Shown here piece after piece: positions 1-8,012 of a stretch of DNA of 64,000 nucleotides. A model generated the notes under the pieces. That model saw only the letters and a list, made by a program, of their open reading frames with translations, was not told where the DNA came from and did no database searches. Each line of letters begins with the position of its first letter. The first letter of the stretch is position 1. The stretch spans positions 89,723 to 153,722 of the forward strand of contig NZ_JACHVU010000010.1 in the NCBI RefSeq assembly GCF_014190915.1. Reading direction: 5' to 3'. Origin of the DNA: Mycolicibacterium iranicum (GTDB taxonomy: Bacteria > Actinomycetota > Actinomycetes > Mycobacteriales > Mycobacteriaceae). Position numbers and translations under genes: made by a program.

Positions 1-9
1 CCAGCCCGA

Positions 10-1530
10 TCAGCCGCTCGCGGCGATATCCTCCAGGACCGCGAACATCGTGCGCGTCGGCACGCCGGTGCCGCCCTTGGGGGTGTAGCCCCACGGCCCG
101 CCCGAGTTGTACGCCGGGGCGGCGATGTCGATGTGGGCCCACTCGACACCGTCGGCGACGAACTCGCGCAGATACGTGCCGGCCACCAGCATCCCCGCGT
201 ACCGCGAACCGCTGACGTTGGCCAGATCGGCGACCGAGGACTTGAGGTCGTCCTTGAGTTCCTCGGGCAGCGGCATCGGCCAGGCGTTCTCGCCGACACT
301 CTGCGAGATCGCGGCCACCCGGTCGCGGAACTCGTCGCTGCCCATCACACCGGGGGTGCGCGCACCCAGCGCGACGGTCTGCGCCCCGGTGAGCGTCGAG
401 GTCTCGATCAGGTAGTCCGGCCCGTCCTCGCACGCGCGCACGATCGCATCGGCGAGGATCAGCCGGCCCTCGGCGTCGGTGTTGAGCACCTCAACGGTGA
501 TGCCGCCGTACTGGGTCAGCACGTCGCCGGGCCGCTGAGCGGTCGCCGAGGGCATGTTCTCGGCCATCGGCACGTAGGCGACGACGTCGATCGGGAGCTT
601 CTGGCGCGCGGCGAGCACCACCGTGGCCACGACGGCCGCCGCCCCGCCCATGTCGGAGGTCATGTGGTGCATGTTGGCGGCGGGCTTGATCGAGATGCCG
701 CCGGTGTCGAATGTGATGCCCTTGCCGACGAGGGCGACCTTCTTGCCCTTGCGGCCGCCGCCTCGGTGGGCCAGGCGCACCAGCCGCGGGGGCCGCGACG
801 AGCCCTTGCCGACCCCGATGATGCCGCCGTAGCCGTCCTTGGCCAGCGCCTTCTCGTCGAGCACCTCGACATCGAGACCCGCATCCTCTCCCAATGCCTT
901 TGCGCGCTTGGCGAACTCGGCCGGGAAGAGGTGGCTGGGCGGGGTGTTGACGAAGTCGCGGGCGGTCGCGACCGCTGTGGCGATGGACTCGGCTCGCGCC
1001 GCGGTGTCCTTCGTCGCGGACTTGGTGTCGGGGGTCAGCGCGGTGATCTTGCGGACCCCCGAATCCTTGGGTGCGGTTTTCTCACTGCGGAATTCGCTGA
1101 ACCGGTAGGCGCCCAGCACCAGGCCCTCGATCGCCGCCTCCAGGTGCAGATCCGACAGCGTGGTGAATACGTTCTCGGTGCCTGACAACGACCGCGCCGC
1201 GACGCCGGCCGCCCGGCGGATCGCCTCAGGGGACCACTCGTCGCGCACCTTCCCCAGCCCGACGGCCAGCACACTGCCCACCGGCAGCGACGGTGCGACG
1301 ACACGGGTCAGCTGCTCGTTACCGCCTTTGGCGCCGAGGGCCTGAAGCGCGGTCTCGATCTCGGCGACCGCGTCGGCACCCAGGTACTGGCCGGCCACGA
1401 CGGTGGCGCGCTCGCCGTCCTCGGTCGCCGAGACGACGGGGACGATCAGCACCGACGACTCGACCCGGCGCTTGGGAAGTGCGCCGGCGACCGTGACGGC
1501 GGGGGACTGGTAACCGACTGAGATGCTCAC
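10..1530 (-). CDS. pepB: Leucyl aminopeptidase (M17), PepB/PepA family
   Basis: Cytosolic metallo-aminopeptidase that removes N-terminal residues from peptides. The 506-residue protein has full M17 length. The signature NTDAEGRL lies at residues 350-357, and metal or catalytic residues are visible in GKGITFDTGG (K270, D275), K282 and D293. It starts at a GTG; a TAGGGT -10 hexamer lies 8 nt in front, so translation may be leaderless or use the AGGG within the same stretch. It is the orthologue of Rv2213 by family and position. The SGNH lipoprotein gene ends 24 bp upstream on the same strand, so read-through from that operon is possible. The stop is 9 bp from the window edge. The family assignment is certain; in-cell substrates cannot be read from sequence. 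Confidence 0.96.
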   Translation of the reverse strand: MSISVGYQSPAVTVAGALPKRRVESSVLIVPVVSATEDGERATVVAGQYLGADAVAEIETALQALGAKGGNEQLTRVVAPSLPVGSVLAVGLGKVRDEWSPEAIRRAAGVAARSLSGTENVFTTLSDLHLEAAIEGLVLGAYRFSEFRSEKTAPKDSGVRKITALTPDTKSATKDTAARAESIATAVATARDFVNTPPSHLFPAEFAKRAKALGEDAGLDVEVLDEKALAKDGYGGIIGVGKGSSRPPRLVRLAHRGGGRKGKKVALVGKGITFDTGGISIKPAANMHHMTSDMGGAAAVVATVVLAARQKLPIDVVAYVPMAENMPSATAQRPGDVLTQYGGITVEVLNTDAEGRLILADAIVRACEDGPDYLIETSTLTGAQTVALGARTPGVMGSDEFRDRVAAISQSVGENAWPMPLPEELKDDLKSSVADLANVSGSRYAGMLVAGTYLREFVADGVEWAHIDIAAPAYNSGGPWGYTPKGGTGVPTRTMFAVLEDIAASG

Positions 1531-1538
1531 GGGATATC

Positions 1539-1544
1539 ACCCTA
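1539..1544 (-). promoter_or_regulatory. Candidate -10 box of pepB (TAGGGT)
   Basis: A TANNNT hexamer on the minus strand ends 8 nt before the pepB GTG, inside the 24-bp gap behind the SGNH gene. It would give pepB its own very short-leader transcript. No clear -35 is seen. Confidence 0.35.
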
Positions 1545-1554
1545 GCCATTGAGA

Positions 1555-2559
1555 TCAGCGGGGCGCGTTGAGCGCCGGCGCCATGACCTCCTCGATCGAC
1601 CCCGAGAGGTACCGGGCGTACCGACCCGTGATGTGGTACTTGCCGGCGTAGACGAGTTGGTCGGCGATCACTGCCGGGCAGACCTCGGTGCAGAACCATG
1701 GATCCACGTCCACGTAGGTCTGACCGGTCAGCTCGGCGGCGCCCGACCAGCCCGCCTGGTCCGGGACGATCTCGGCCGCCGGCTCCGCGCACCTCGTCAG
1801 CTCGGTCGGATTGGTGGCGGCGCACTCGGCCGGGCTCTCCGACGGACGCGGAATACTGCCGAGGATCACGGCCCTGGCCCCTGCGGGGAGTTCGCCGATG
1901 GTCTTCACCAAGGCGTCTCGCCAGACCTCCGGGGTGGTGTCACGACCGGGCCCCTCGTTGCCGCCGTCGTACCAGCCGGTCATCACGACGACCTCGGCCT
2001 TCTCCCTGGCGATGACCTCCATCCGCCAGTCCTGCCAGTCGTCGCATTCGGTGTAGGCGCGCTTGAGCTGCCACTGGTAGTAGGTCAGCGACGCCGGTCC
2101 GCAGTTGCTCTTGGTCAACGCGATCACGCGCCACCCGGTCCGCTTGCCGACGAGATCGAAGGCCCCGTGCCACATGGCGGCGGCGGAGTCGCCGATCAGC
2201 ACCATGGTCCGCTCACCGGTGGTGTCACCGAAGGTGCACGGCTCGATGTCGTCGAGCCGGCTCACCTCCAGTGCCGGATCGCAGCCCTCGATCGACCACT
2301 CGTCGGCGTAATCACCGCCGGCTGCCAGCAGCTCCTCGGTGGTGATGTTCGGGGGTAGGTCACGCAGGCTGGTCGCGGCCTGCACCGCGCCCAGCACCTC
2401 GGCCTGGGGCACCGCCGCCGGGGCGAGCGCGGACGCAGAGGGTGACCCGGGGTCCGGTGCCGGGCTCGGCCCGTCGGGCACCGCCCGGCATCCGGTCAGG
2501 ATCAGGGCTGCGCACAGGGCAACGCCTGCAACAGATCTGGCGGTCAGGTACAGCGCCAT
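1555..2559 (-). CDS. SGNH-hydrolase-like lipoprotein
   Basis: This 334-residue protein starts at the ATG at 2559, not further upstream. A short hydrophobic signal ends in a lipobox LTGC (Cys24), and an AGAGGA ribosome site precedes this ATG. An alanine/proline linker follows, then an SGNH domain like the C-terminal half of OafA-type acyltransferases. Block I reads IGDSAAAMW with the nucleophile Ser125. Cysteines in the TKSNCGP and TECDDW region are typical of these domains. The C-terminal block contains H309, but the position three residues earlier, normally Asp of the Asp-His pair, is Gly306. The gene lies 19 bp behind the acyltransferase 3 gene, so the usual Acyl3-SGNH fusion appears split in two. 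It probably sits on the outer face of the membrane and acts on acyl groups handled by its neighbour. The substrate is unknown. Confidence 0.8.
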   Translation of the reverse strand: MALYLTARSVAGVALCAALILTGCRAVPDGPSPAPDPGSPSASALAPAAVPQAEVLGAVQAATSLRDLPPNITTEELLAAGGDYADEWSIEGCDPALEVSRLDDIEPCTFGDTTGERTMVLIGDSAAAMWHGAFDLVGKRTGWRVIALTKSNCGPASLTYYQWQLKRAYTECDDWQDWRMEVIAREKAEVVVMTGWYDGGNEGPGRDTTPEVWRDALVKTIGELPAGARAVILGSIPRPSESPAECAATNPTELTRCAEPAAEIVPDQAGWSGAAELTGQTYVDVDPWFCTEVCPAVIADQLVYAGKYHITGRYARYLSGSIEEVMAPALNAPR

Positions 2560-2578
2560 CCAAAGATTCCTCTCATCG

Positions 2579-3823
2579 TCAGAACAACTGCTGAACGAGG
2601 GGCACCGGCAAGGCCCATCGGTAACGTTCGAAGGCCGCGACCGCGAACACGATCGCGATGCCGACCGGGACGATCGCCAGACTCGCCCACGGGCGCGTCG
2701 CCAGGGCGCGGGAGCGACGGATCGGATCCTCGAACCCGTGGTACATCGCGGCTGAGGCCGCGAAGGTCGCACCGATGAGGAGACCCTGCGTCAGCGGCGA
2801 GAAGTCCTCGCCGATGAGGGCGGCGGCGAGGATGAGCACCGGCCAGTGCACGAGATAGAGCGAATAGGAGATATCGCCTACATAGGTGAACGCGGGGCTG
2901 CCCAGCACGGCGGTCGGGGCCGTGCCCTGTGCACGCAGCCCGGCGACGAGAACGGCTGCGGCGCCGAGCACCGGCACCGCGGCCACCCAGCCCGGGAAGG
3001 CGGTGGTGTGGTCGAAAACCACGACCGACCACGCGATCGCCCCGATGCCCGACCAGGCCAGGATGCCGGCTGCGAACGGTCTCGCCGCGAGCGCGGCCAA
3101 CGCGGGCTGCGCCACCGCGACCAACGCGCCGACCGCCAACTCCCACGCCCGGGTGAAGGGGGAGAAGAAGGCTTCGACACCGTTGACGGGCGTCACCACC
3201 GTCGACCACAGGTAGCCGGCCGAAACGACTGCGACCAGAAGCCCGAACAGCATGTGGCGCAGCGAGACCCGGCGCCAACGGGCCGCGATGACGATCGCGG
3301 CCATCATCACCGGCGGCCACACCAGGTAGAACTGTTCCTCCACCGCGAGCGACCAATAATGTTGCAGGGGAGAGGGATCGGCGCCGAGTCGGGCGTAGTC
3401 GGTGCCGGCCTCGATGAAATGCATGTTCGCAAGGAACAGGGACGCGGCCGTGGCGTCCGGCAGTAGCCGCGCTCCTCGCAGGAAGCTGGTCAGCTCGAAG
3501 GTCGCGATCAGGGTGAGGGTGATGATCACAGTGGCAGCGGGGACGATGCGGCGGGCGCGCTTGGCGTAGAAGTCGAGGAACCATGCGCTCCGCGATGAGG
3601 GGGACTTCCGCAGGAGCATCCGGGTGATCACGTATCCCGAGATGACGAAGAAGACGTCGACGCCGACGAAGCCGCCGGCAAATCCCGGTACGCCGGCGTG
3701 GTCGAGGATGACGACGAGTACCGCGACAGCGCGTAGACCCTGGATGTCGGGGCGGCGGTCTCGGTGGGCGGGAGCCGCGGGATCGGGCCGTTCGCCGCGA
3801 GCGGAACCGAGTGCCACCGCCAC
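2579..3823 (-). CDS. Acyltransferase 3 family membrane protein (OafA/YrhL type)
   Basis: Integral membrane O-acyltransferase of 414 residues with about ten hydrophobic segments. The N-terminal family signature is clear: PDIQGLRAVAVL, then DHAG with the probable catalytic His, then GVDVFFVISGY. Such enzymes move acetyl, succinyl or longer acyl groups across the membrane onto sugars, glycolipids or other envelope molecules. It ends after the last membrane span without the C-terminal SGNH domain, which is encoded next door (1555-2559). The GTG start has AAAGG about nine bases upstream. The promoter at about 3880 overlaps a strong IdeR-type iron box, so expression is predicted to rise when iron is scarce. 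M. tuberculosis carries an adenylyl cyclase gene (Rv2212), not this pair, between pepB and gcvT. The acyl acceptor is not known. Confidence 0.88.
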   Translation of the reverse strand: MAVALGSARGERPDPAAPAHRDRRPDIQGLRAVAVLVVILDHAGVPGFAGGFVGVDVFFVISGYVITRMLLRKSPSSRSAWFLDFYAKRARRIVPAATVIITLTLIATFELTSFLRGARLLPDATAASLFLANMHFIEAGTDYARLGADPSPLQHYWSLAVEEQFYLVWPPVMMAAIVIAARWRRVSLRHMLFGLLVAVVSAGYLWSTVVTPVNGVEAFFSPFTRAWELAVGALVAVAQPALAALAARPFAAGILAWSGIGAIAWSVVVFDHTTAFPGWVAAVPVLGAAAVLVAGLRAQGTAPTAVLGSPAFTYVGDISYSLYLVHWPVLILAAALIGEDFSPLTQGLLIGATFAASAAMYHGFEDPIRRSRALATRPWASLAIVPVGIAIVFAVAAFERYRWALPVPLVQQLF

Positions 3824-3876
3824 CTGGCCCCGCCTTTGCTCTCGCTGTGAACTTCCTGTGGCCTCTCGCCGGGCGC

Positions 3877-3882
3877 AGTATA
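3877..3882 (-). promoter_or_regulatory. -10 box TATACT of the acyltransferase/SGNH operon
   Basis: TATACT on the minus strand is a near-ideal SigA -10 element. It predicts a transcript start near 3870, about 47 nt before the GTG at 3823. Its -35 region would fall at about 3900-3905, so the iron box at 3887-3905 lies across the spacer and -35. Confidence 0.6.
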
Positions 3883-3886
3883 GCGG

Positions 3887-3905
3887 TCAGGTTAGCCTAC
3901 CCTCA
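3887..3905. promoter_or_regulatory. IdeR (DtxR-family) iron box
   Basis: The 19-mer TCAGGTTAGCCTACCCTCA matches the mycobacterial IdeR consensus TTAGGTTAGSCTAACCTAA at 16 of 19 positions and keeps the inverted-repeat core. It sits between the divergent acyltransferase (-) and gcvT (+) genes. It overlaps the -35/-10 spacer of the minus-strand promoter, the usual geometry for repression by iron-loaded IdeR. Relative to gcvT it lies about 45 bp upstream of the -10, so control of gcvT is less likely. Confidence 0.72.
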
Positions 3906-3949
3906 ATTCGATGGTGTCCGTCGGTCGAGGCCTCCGCCGCCAGACGGAT

Positions 3950-3955
3950 TAGGCT
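3950..3955 (+). promoter_or_regulatory. Candidate -10 box of gcvT (TAGGCT)
   Basis: A TANNNT hexamer lies 8 nt in front of the GTG start of gcvT, and no ribosome-binding purine run is seen between them. A leaderless or near-leaderless transcript is suggested. Confidence 0.35.
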
Positions 3956-3963
3956 GGGCGATC

Positions 3964-5061
3964 GTGAGCGACAACTTGCTGGCCGGCCCCTTGGAAGACC
4001 GTCACCGCGAGCTCGGTGCGACGTTCGCGGAGTTCGGCGGCTGGTCGATGCCGGTCTCCTATGCGGGCACGGTCGCCGAGCACACCGCCACGCGCACGAC
4101 CGTGGGTCTGTTCGACGTCAGCCACCTCGGCAAGGCCCTGGTGACAGGCCCCGGCGCCGCCGAGTTCGTGAACTCGGCCTTCACCAACGACCTGCGCCGC
4201 ATCGGACCGGGCAAGGCCCAGTACACCCTGTGCTGCACCGACGACGGCGGCGTCGTGGACGACCTGATCGCCTACTACGTCTCCGACGACGAGATCTTCC
4301 TGGTGCCCAACGCCGCCAACACCGCGGCCGTGGTCGCGGCGCTGCAGGAGCGCGCACCCGACGGTCTGACGGTCACCGACGAGCACCGCTCACGCGCGGT
4401 GCTCGCCGTGCAGGGGCCCGCATCGGCCGAGGTGGTCGGCGGCCTCGGGCTCCCGACCGACATGGATTACATGGGATACGCCGACGCGGTTTTCGGCGGC
4501 GTCGAGGTCCGCGTGTGCCGCACCGGATACACCGGCGAGCACGGGTACGAACTGTTGCCCCTGTGGGATCAGGCCGAGGTCGTCTTCGACGCCCTGGTGG
4601 ACGCGGTCAAGGCGGCGGGCGGGGAGTTGGCCGGCCTCGGCGCCCGCGACACGCTGCGCACCGAGATGGGCTATCCGCTGCACGGTCACGAGCTGTCACT
4701 GGACATCTCGCCGCTGCAGGCGAGGTGCGGATGGGCTGTCGGGTGGAAGAAGGATGCGTTCTGGGGCCGCGACGCGCTGGTCGCCGAGAAGGAGACCGGC
4801 CCGCGGCGGACCCTGCGCGGGTTGCGTGCCGTCGGACGCGGTGTGCTGCGGCAGGGCCTGACCGTCCTCGACGGCGACCGCCCGGTCGGTGTCACCACCT
4901 CCGGAACGTTCTCGCCGACACTGAAAGTCGGCATCGCGCTGGCGCTGATCGACACCGACGCCGATGTGGCCGACGGGGCGCGGGTGAACGTCGACGTCCG
5001 AGGCCGTCACGTCGAATGCGAAGTGGTCAAGCCGCCGTTCGTCGACACCCGCACCCGGTAG
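3964..5061 (+). CDS. gcvT: Glycine cleavage system T protein (aminomethyltransferase)
   Basis: Transfers the methylene group from aminomethyl-lipoyl H protein to tetrahydrofolate, releasing ammonia. The protein has 365 residues from the GTG at 3964; homology begins right there (LLAGPLEDRHRELGATF), and an upstream in-frame start would overlap the iron box and read through non-homologous sequence. The family regions VGLFDVSHLGK, QYTLCCTDDGG with VVDDL, the CRTGYTGEHGYEL block and the C-terminal barrel are all present. No gcvH or gcvP lies in the window, as in M. tuberculosis where gcvT (Rv2211c) also stands apart next to ilvE. It is followed 48 bp later by ilvE on the same strand, which has its own promoter. 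Confidence 0.95.
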   Translation: MSDNLLAGPLEDRHRELGATFAEFGGWSMPVSYAGTVAEHTATRTTVGLFDVSHLGKALVTGPGAAEFVNSAFTNDLRRIGPGKAQYTLCCTDDGGVVDDLIAYYVSDDEIFLVPNAANTAAVVAALQERAPDGLTVTDEHRSRAVLAVQGPASAEVVGGLGLPTDMDYMGYADAVFGGVEVRVCRTGYTGEHGYELLPLWDQAEVVFDALVDAVKAAGGELAGLGARDTLRTEMGYPLHGHELSLDISPLQARCGWAVGWKKDAFWGRDALVAEKETGPRRTLRGLRAVGRGVLRQGLTVLDGDRPVGVTTSGTFSPTLKVGIALALIDTDADVADGARVNVDVRGRHVECEVVKPPFVDTRTR

Positions 5062-5096
5062 GTCAGCGTAGCGAAAAACCGCTAGCCAGCGGGTTA

Positions 5097-5102
5097 TACA
5101 AT
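5097..5102 (+). promoter_or_regulatory. -10 box TACAAT of ilvE, leaderless geometry
   Basis: TACAAT lies exactly 7 nt in front of the ilvE ATG at 5110, so the first base of the start codon is the expected transcription start. No Shine-Dalgarno sequence is present. Confidence 0.6.
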
Positions 5103-5109
5103 CGCGTGC

Positions 5110-6213
5110 ATGACTGATGGCCTCGAGTTCACCGTCGATCGCACTGCGAATCCGGCGGGCGACGAGGTACGCGCCGGGATCCTGGCCAATCCCGGCTTCG
5201 GCAAGTTCTTCACCGACCACATGGTGTCGATCGACTACTCCTCCGACAGAGGCTGGCACGACGCCAGGGTGACGCCCTACGGTCCGATCGAACTCGACCC
5301 GTCGGCGATCGTGCTGCACTACGCGCAGGAGGTCTTCGAGGGTCTGAAGGCCTATCGCTGGGCCGACGGTTCGATCGTGTCGTTCCGGCCCGAATCCAAC
5401 GCCGCGCGGCTGCGCACCTCGGCACGTCGCCTGGCGATCCCCGAGCTGCCCGACGAGGTGTTCCTGGAATCGCTGCGCCAATTCATCGCCGTCGACGAAC
5501 AGTGGGTGCCGCCGGCCGGCGGTGAGGAGTCGCTCTACCTGCGGCCGTTCATCTTCGCCACCGAGCCCGGCCTCGGTGTCCGGCCGGCCGACGCGTACCG
5601 CTACATGGTGATCGGTTCGCCGGCCGGTGCGTACTTCCCGCGCGGCATCAAGCCGGTCAGCGTGTGGCTCTCCCACGAGTACGTGCGGGCCTCACCCGGC
5701 GGGACCGGCGCCGCGAAGTTCGGCGGCAACTACGCCGCCTCGCTGCTGGCGCAGGCCGAAGCCTCGGCGCACGGTTGCGATCAGGTGGTCTGGCTGGACG
5801 CGATCGAACGCCGCTACGTCGAGGAGATGGGCGGGATGAACCTGTTCTTCGTCTTCGGCAGCGGCGGCACAGCGCGTCTGGTGACCCCGGAGCTGTCCGG
5901 GTCGTTGCTGCCCGGCATCACGCGGGATTCGTTGCTGCAGTTGGCGATCGATGCGGGTTTCGCGGTCGAGGAGCGCAAAATCGACGTCGACGAATGGCAG
6001 AAGAAGGCCGCTGCGGGCGAGATCACCGAGGTGTTCGCGTGCGGCACCGCCGCGGTCATCACCCCCGTGTCGCACGTCAAGCACGGTGACGGCGAATTCA
6101 CCATCGCCGATGGCGAACCCGGCGAGATCACGATGGCGCTGCGCGACACCCTGACCGGGATCCAGCGCGGCACGTTCGCCGACACCCACGGCTGGATGAC
6201 GCGGCTGTCCTAG
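5110..6213 (+). CDS. ilvE: Branched-chain amino acid aminotransferase
   Basis: PLP-dependent class IV aminotransferase of 367 residues. It interconverts leucine, isoleucine and valine with their keto acids; in mycobacteria it is also credited with the last step of methionine recycling. The Schiff-base lysine is in GAAKFGGNYAASL, the EEMGGMNLFFVF strand follows, and the phosphate-binding CGTAAVITPV block lies near the C-terminus. The ATG is chosen because a -10 hexamer sits 7 nt upstream (leaderless start). The stop codon shares the bases CTAG with the stop of cobS, which converges on it. Confidence 0.96.
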   Translation: MTDGLEFTVDRTANPAGDEVRAGILANPGFGKFFTDHMVSIDYSSDRGWHDARVTPYGPIELDPSAIVLHYAQEVFEGLKAYRWADGSIVSFRPESNAARLRTSARRLAIPELPDEVFLESLRQFIAVDEQWVPPAGGEESLYLRPFIFATEPGLGVRPADAYRYMVIGSPAGAYFPRGIKPVSVWLSHEYVRASPGGTGAAKFGGNYAASLLAQAEASAHGCDQVVWLDAIERRYVEEMGGMNLFFVFGSGGTARLVTPELSGSLLPGITRDSLLQLAIDAGFAVEERKIDVDEWQKKAAAGEITEVFACGTAAVITPVSHVKHGDGEFTIADGEPGEITMALRDTLTGIQRGTFADTHGWMTRLS

Positions 6214-6953
6214 CCGACCGCGAGCCCCAGCGCCGCGATGGTCGTCGTCACCTCGACGGCGGCGCCCAGCACGTCGCCGGTGATCCCGCCGAACCTGCGC
6301 ACACAGTGCGCGACCAGCGCGACGCTGCACGCCACGGCGACGACCACCACAAGTGGTCCCTGCCACGGCCGTTCGCCGACGAGGACGGCCGCGCCCGCAG
6401 TAGCGATCCACCATGCGGCGACCACCCAGAGCGGCTGGGTGCCCGCGGCCAGTCCGCCCAGCGAGCTGCCTGCCGCCGCGGGCACCCCGCGGCGGCACGC
6501 GGTCACCACAGCCACGCGTCCCGCCAGGACGGCGACGATCACCGCCGCCCAGCCGGCCTGGGTGAACGCCAGCGACTGCACCAGCACCGTGACCGCGACC
6601 GCCGCGACGCCGAACGGACCGGCCGGGCCGTCGCGCATGACGGCCAGCGCTCGTTCGGGTGGGCCGTAACAGCCCAGGGCGTCGGTCGTGTCGGCCAGCC
6701 CGTCGATGTGCAGACCGCGCGTCGCCAGCAGCAGGACCGCGACGGACAGTGCTCCGGCCAGCACGCTGCCGTCGCCGAAGGCCCCCGCGCCGAGCCACCA
6801 CACGCCCGCGGCCAGCGCGCCCAGCGCCGCACCGACGACGGGGAGCGCCGTGAGGACTCCGCGCCCGACGCCCGCGGTGCGGCCCGCAGGCATGGGCGCC
6901 ACCGTCGCGAACGCGAAAGCGCCTGTCAGTGAACGGATTCCGGTACGGATCAC
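6210..6953 (-). CDS. cobS: Adenosylcobinamide-GDP ribazoletransferase (cobalamin synthase)
   Basis: Integral membrane enzyme of 247 residues that joins adenosylcobinamide-GDP to alpha-ribazole(-phosphate), closing the nucleotide loop of vitamin B12. Family blocks are visible: TVAPMP near the N-terminus, then RGLHIDGLADTTDALGCYG, MRDGPAGPFGV and the C-terminal GGITGDVLGA run. It starts at a GTG 3 bp after the cobT stop, so translation is probably coupled. The order DUF3043-cobT-cobS matches Rv2206-Rv2207-Rv2208. Its stop overlaps that of ilvE by 4 bp. Confidence 0.94.
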   Translation of the reverse strand: MIRTGIRSLTGAFAFATVAPMPAGRTAGVGRGVLTALPVVGAALGALAAGVWWLGAGAFGDGSVLAGALSVAVLLLATRGLHIDGLADTTDALGCYGPPERALAVMRDGPAGPFGVAAVAVTVLVQSLAFTQAGWAAVIVAVLAGRVAVVTACRRGVPAAAGSSLGGLAAGTQPLWVVAAWWIATAGAAVLVGERPWQGPLVVVVAVACSVALVAHCVRRFGGITGDVLGAAVEVTTTIAALGLAVG

Positions 6954-6956
6954 CGC

Positions 6957-8012
6957 CTAGCCCCCGCTGATCCCGGCTTCCTCGAACGTGGCCATCGACG
7001 CCAGGGTGGCCACGGCCGCGCGCAGCACCGGTAGCGCCACCAGGGCGCCGGAGCCCTCGCCGAGTCGCATGCCGAGCTCGACGATCGGTTCGAGATCGAG
7101 GTGGCGCAGCGCCAGCGTGTGTGCGGGTTCGGTGGAGCGGTGCCCTGCCCGCCACCACAGCCTCGCTCCGGGAGCGAGCGTGTCCGCCGCGAGCGCCGCA
7201 GCCGTCACCACCACGCCGTCGAGCAGCACCGGCGTGCGCCGCACCGCGGCCTGGGCGAGGAATCCCGCCATCGCGGCAAGATCCGCCCCGCCGCAGATGC
7301 GCAGCAGGGCAACGGGATCGGCCGACAGCCGCCGTGTCCGGTACAGGGCGTCGCGGACCGCGGCCGTCTTGCGCATCCAACCGGCGTCGTCGATGCCGGT
7401 GCCGCGGCCGACGACCGTCACGGGCTCCGAATCGGTCAGTGCGGCGATCAGCGTCGTCGCCGGTGTCGTGTTGCCGATCCCCATGTCGCCGGCGATCAGC
7501 AGGTCGGCTCCCGAGTCGACCTCCTCGTCGGCGATCGCACGGCCCGCATCGAGGGCGGCCACCACCTCGTCGGGGGTCAGTGCGTCCTCGATGGCGATGT
7601 TGCCGCTGGCGCGCCGAATCCGGTGTCCGCCGATGGCCTCCGACAGCGGCTCGTCCGTGTCGACCGCGATGTCGGCGACCCGCACGCCGGCGCCCGCCAC
7701 CTCGGCGAGTACGTTCACCGCCGCCCCGCCCGCCGCGAAGTTCGCGACCATCGCGGCCGTCACCTCCGCGGGATACGCCGACACACCGGCCGCCGCGACC
7801 CCGTGGTCGCCGGCGAACACCACCACCCTGGCGCGTTCGAACTGCCTGGGGGGACAACTGGACTGACACGCCGCCACCCAGACCGACAGCTCCTCCAGGC
7901 GGCCGAGCGCACCGGCCGGTTTGGTCAGCAGCGCCTGACGATCCCGCGCCGCGGCAGCGGCATCGGGATCGGGAGCGGGGATGTCGGGAAAGTAGGCCAC
8001 CTGCGGCGTCAC
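6957..8012 (-). CDS. cobT: Nicotinate-nucleotide--dimethylbenzimidazole phosphoribosyltransferase
   Basis: Makes alpha-ribazole-5'-phosphate from nicotinate mononucleotide and dimethylbenzimidazole for the lower ligand of B12. The 351 residues carry the family blocks VVVFAGDHGV, the GDMGIGNTTPA motif and, near the end, GMRLGEGSGA with the catalytic Glu. The GTG start overlaps the TGA of the DUF3043 gene by 4 bp (GTGA), which indicates translational coupling. A phosphoglycerate-mutase-type phosphatase is not beside it. The product works directly with cobS downstream. Confidence 0.95.
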   Translation of the reverse strand: MTPQVAYFPDIPAPDPDAAAAARDRQALLTKPAGALGRLEELSVWVAACQSSCPPRQFERARVVVFAGDHGVAAAGVSAYPAEVTAAMVANFAAGGAAVNVLAEVAGAGVRVADIAVDTDEPLSEAIGGHRIRRASGNIAIEDALTPDEVVAALDAGRAIADEEVDSGADLLIAGDMGIGNTTPATTLIAALTDSEPVTVVGRGTGIDDAGWMRKTAAVRDALYRTRRLSADPVALLRICGGADLAAMAGFLAQAAVRRTPVLLDGVVVTAAALAADTLAPGARLWWRAGHRSTEPAHTLALRHLDLEPIVELGMRLGEGSGALVALPVLRAAVATLASMATFEEAGISGG

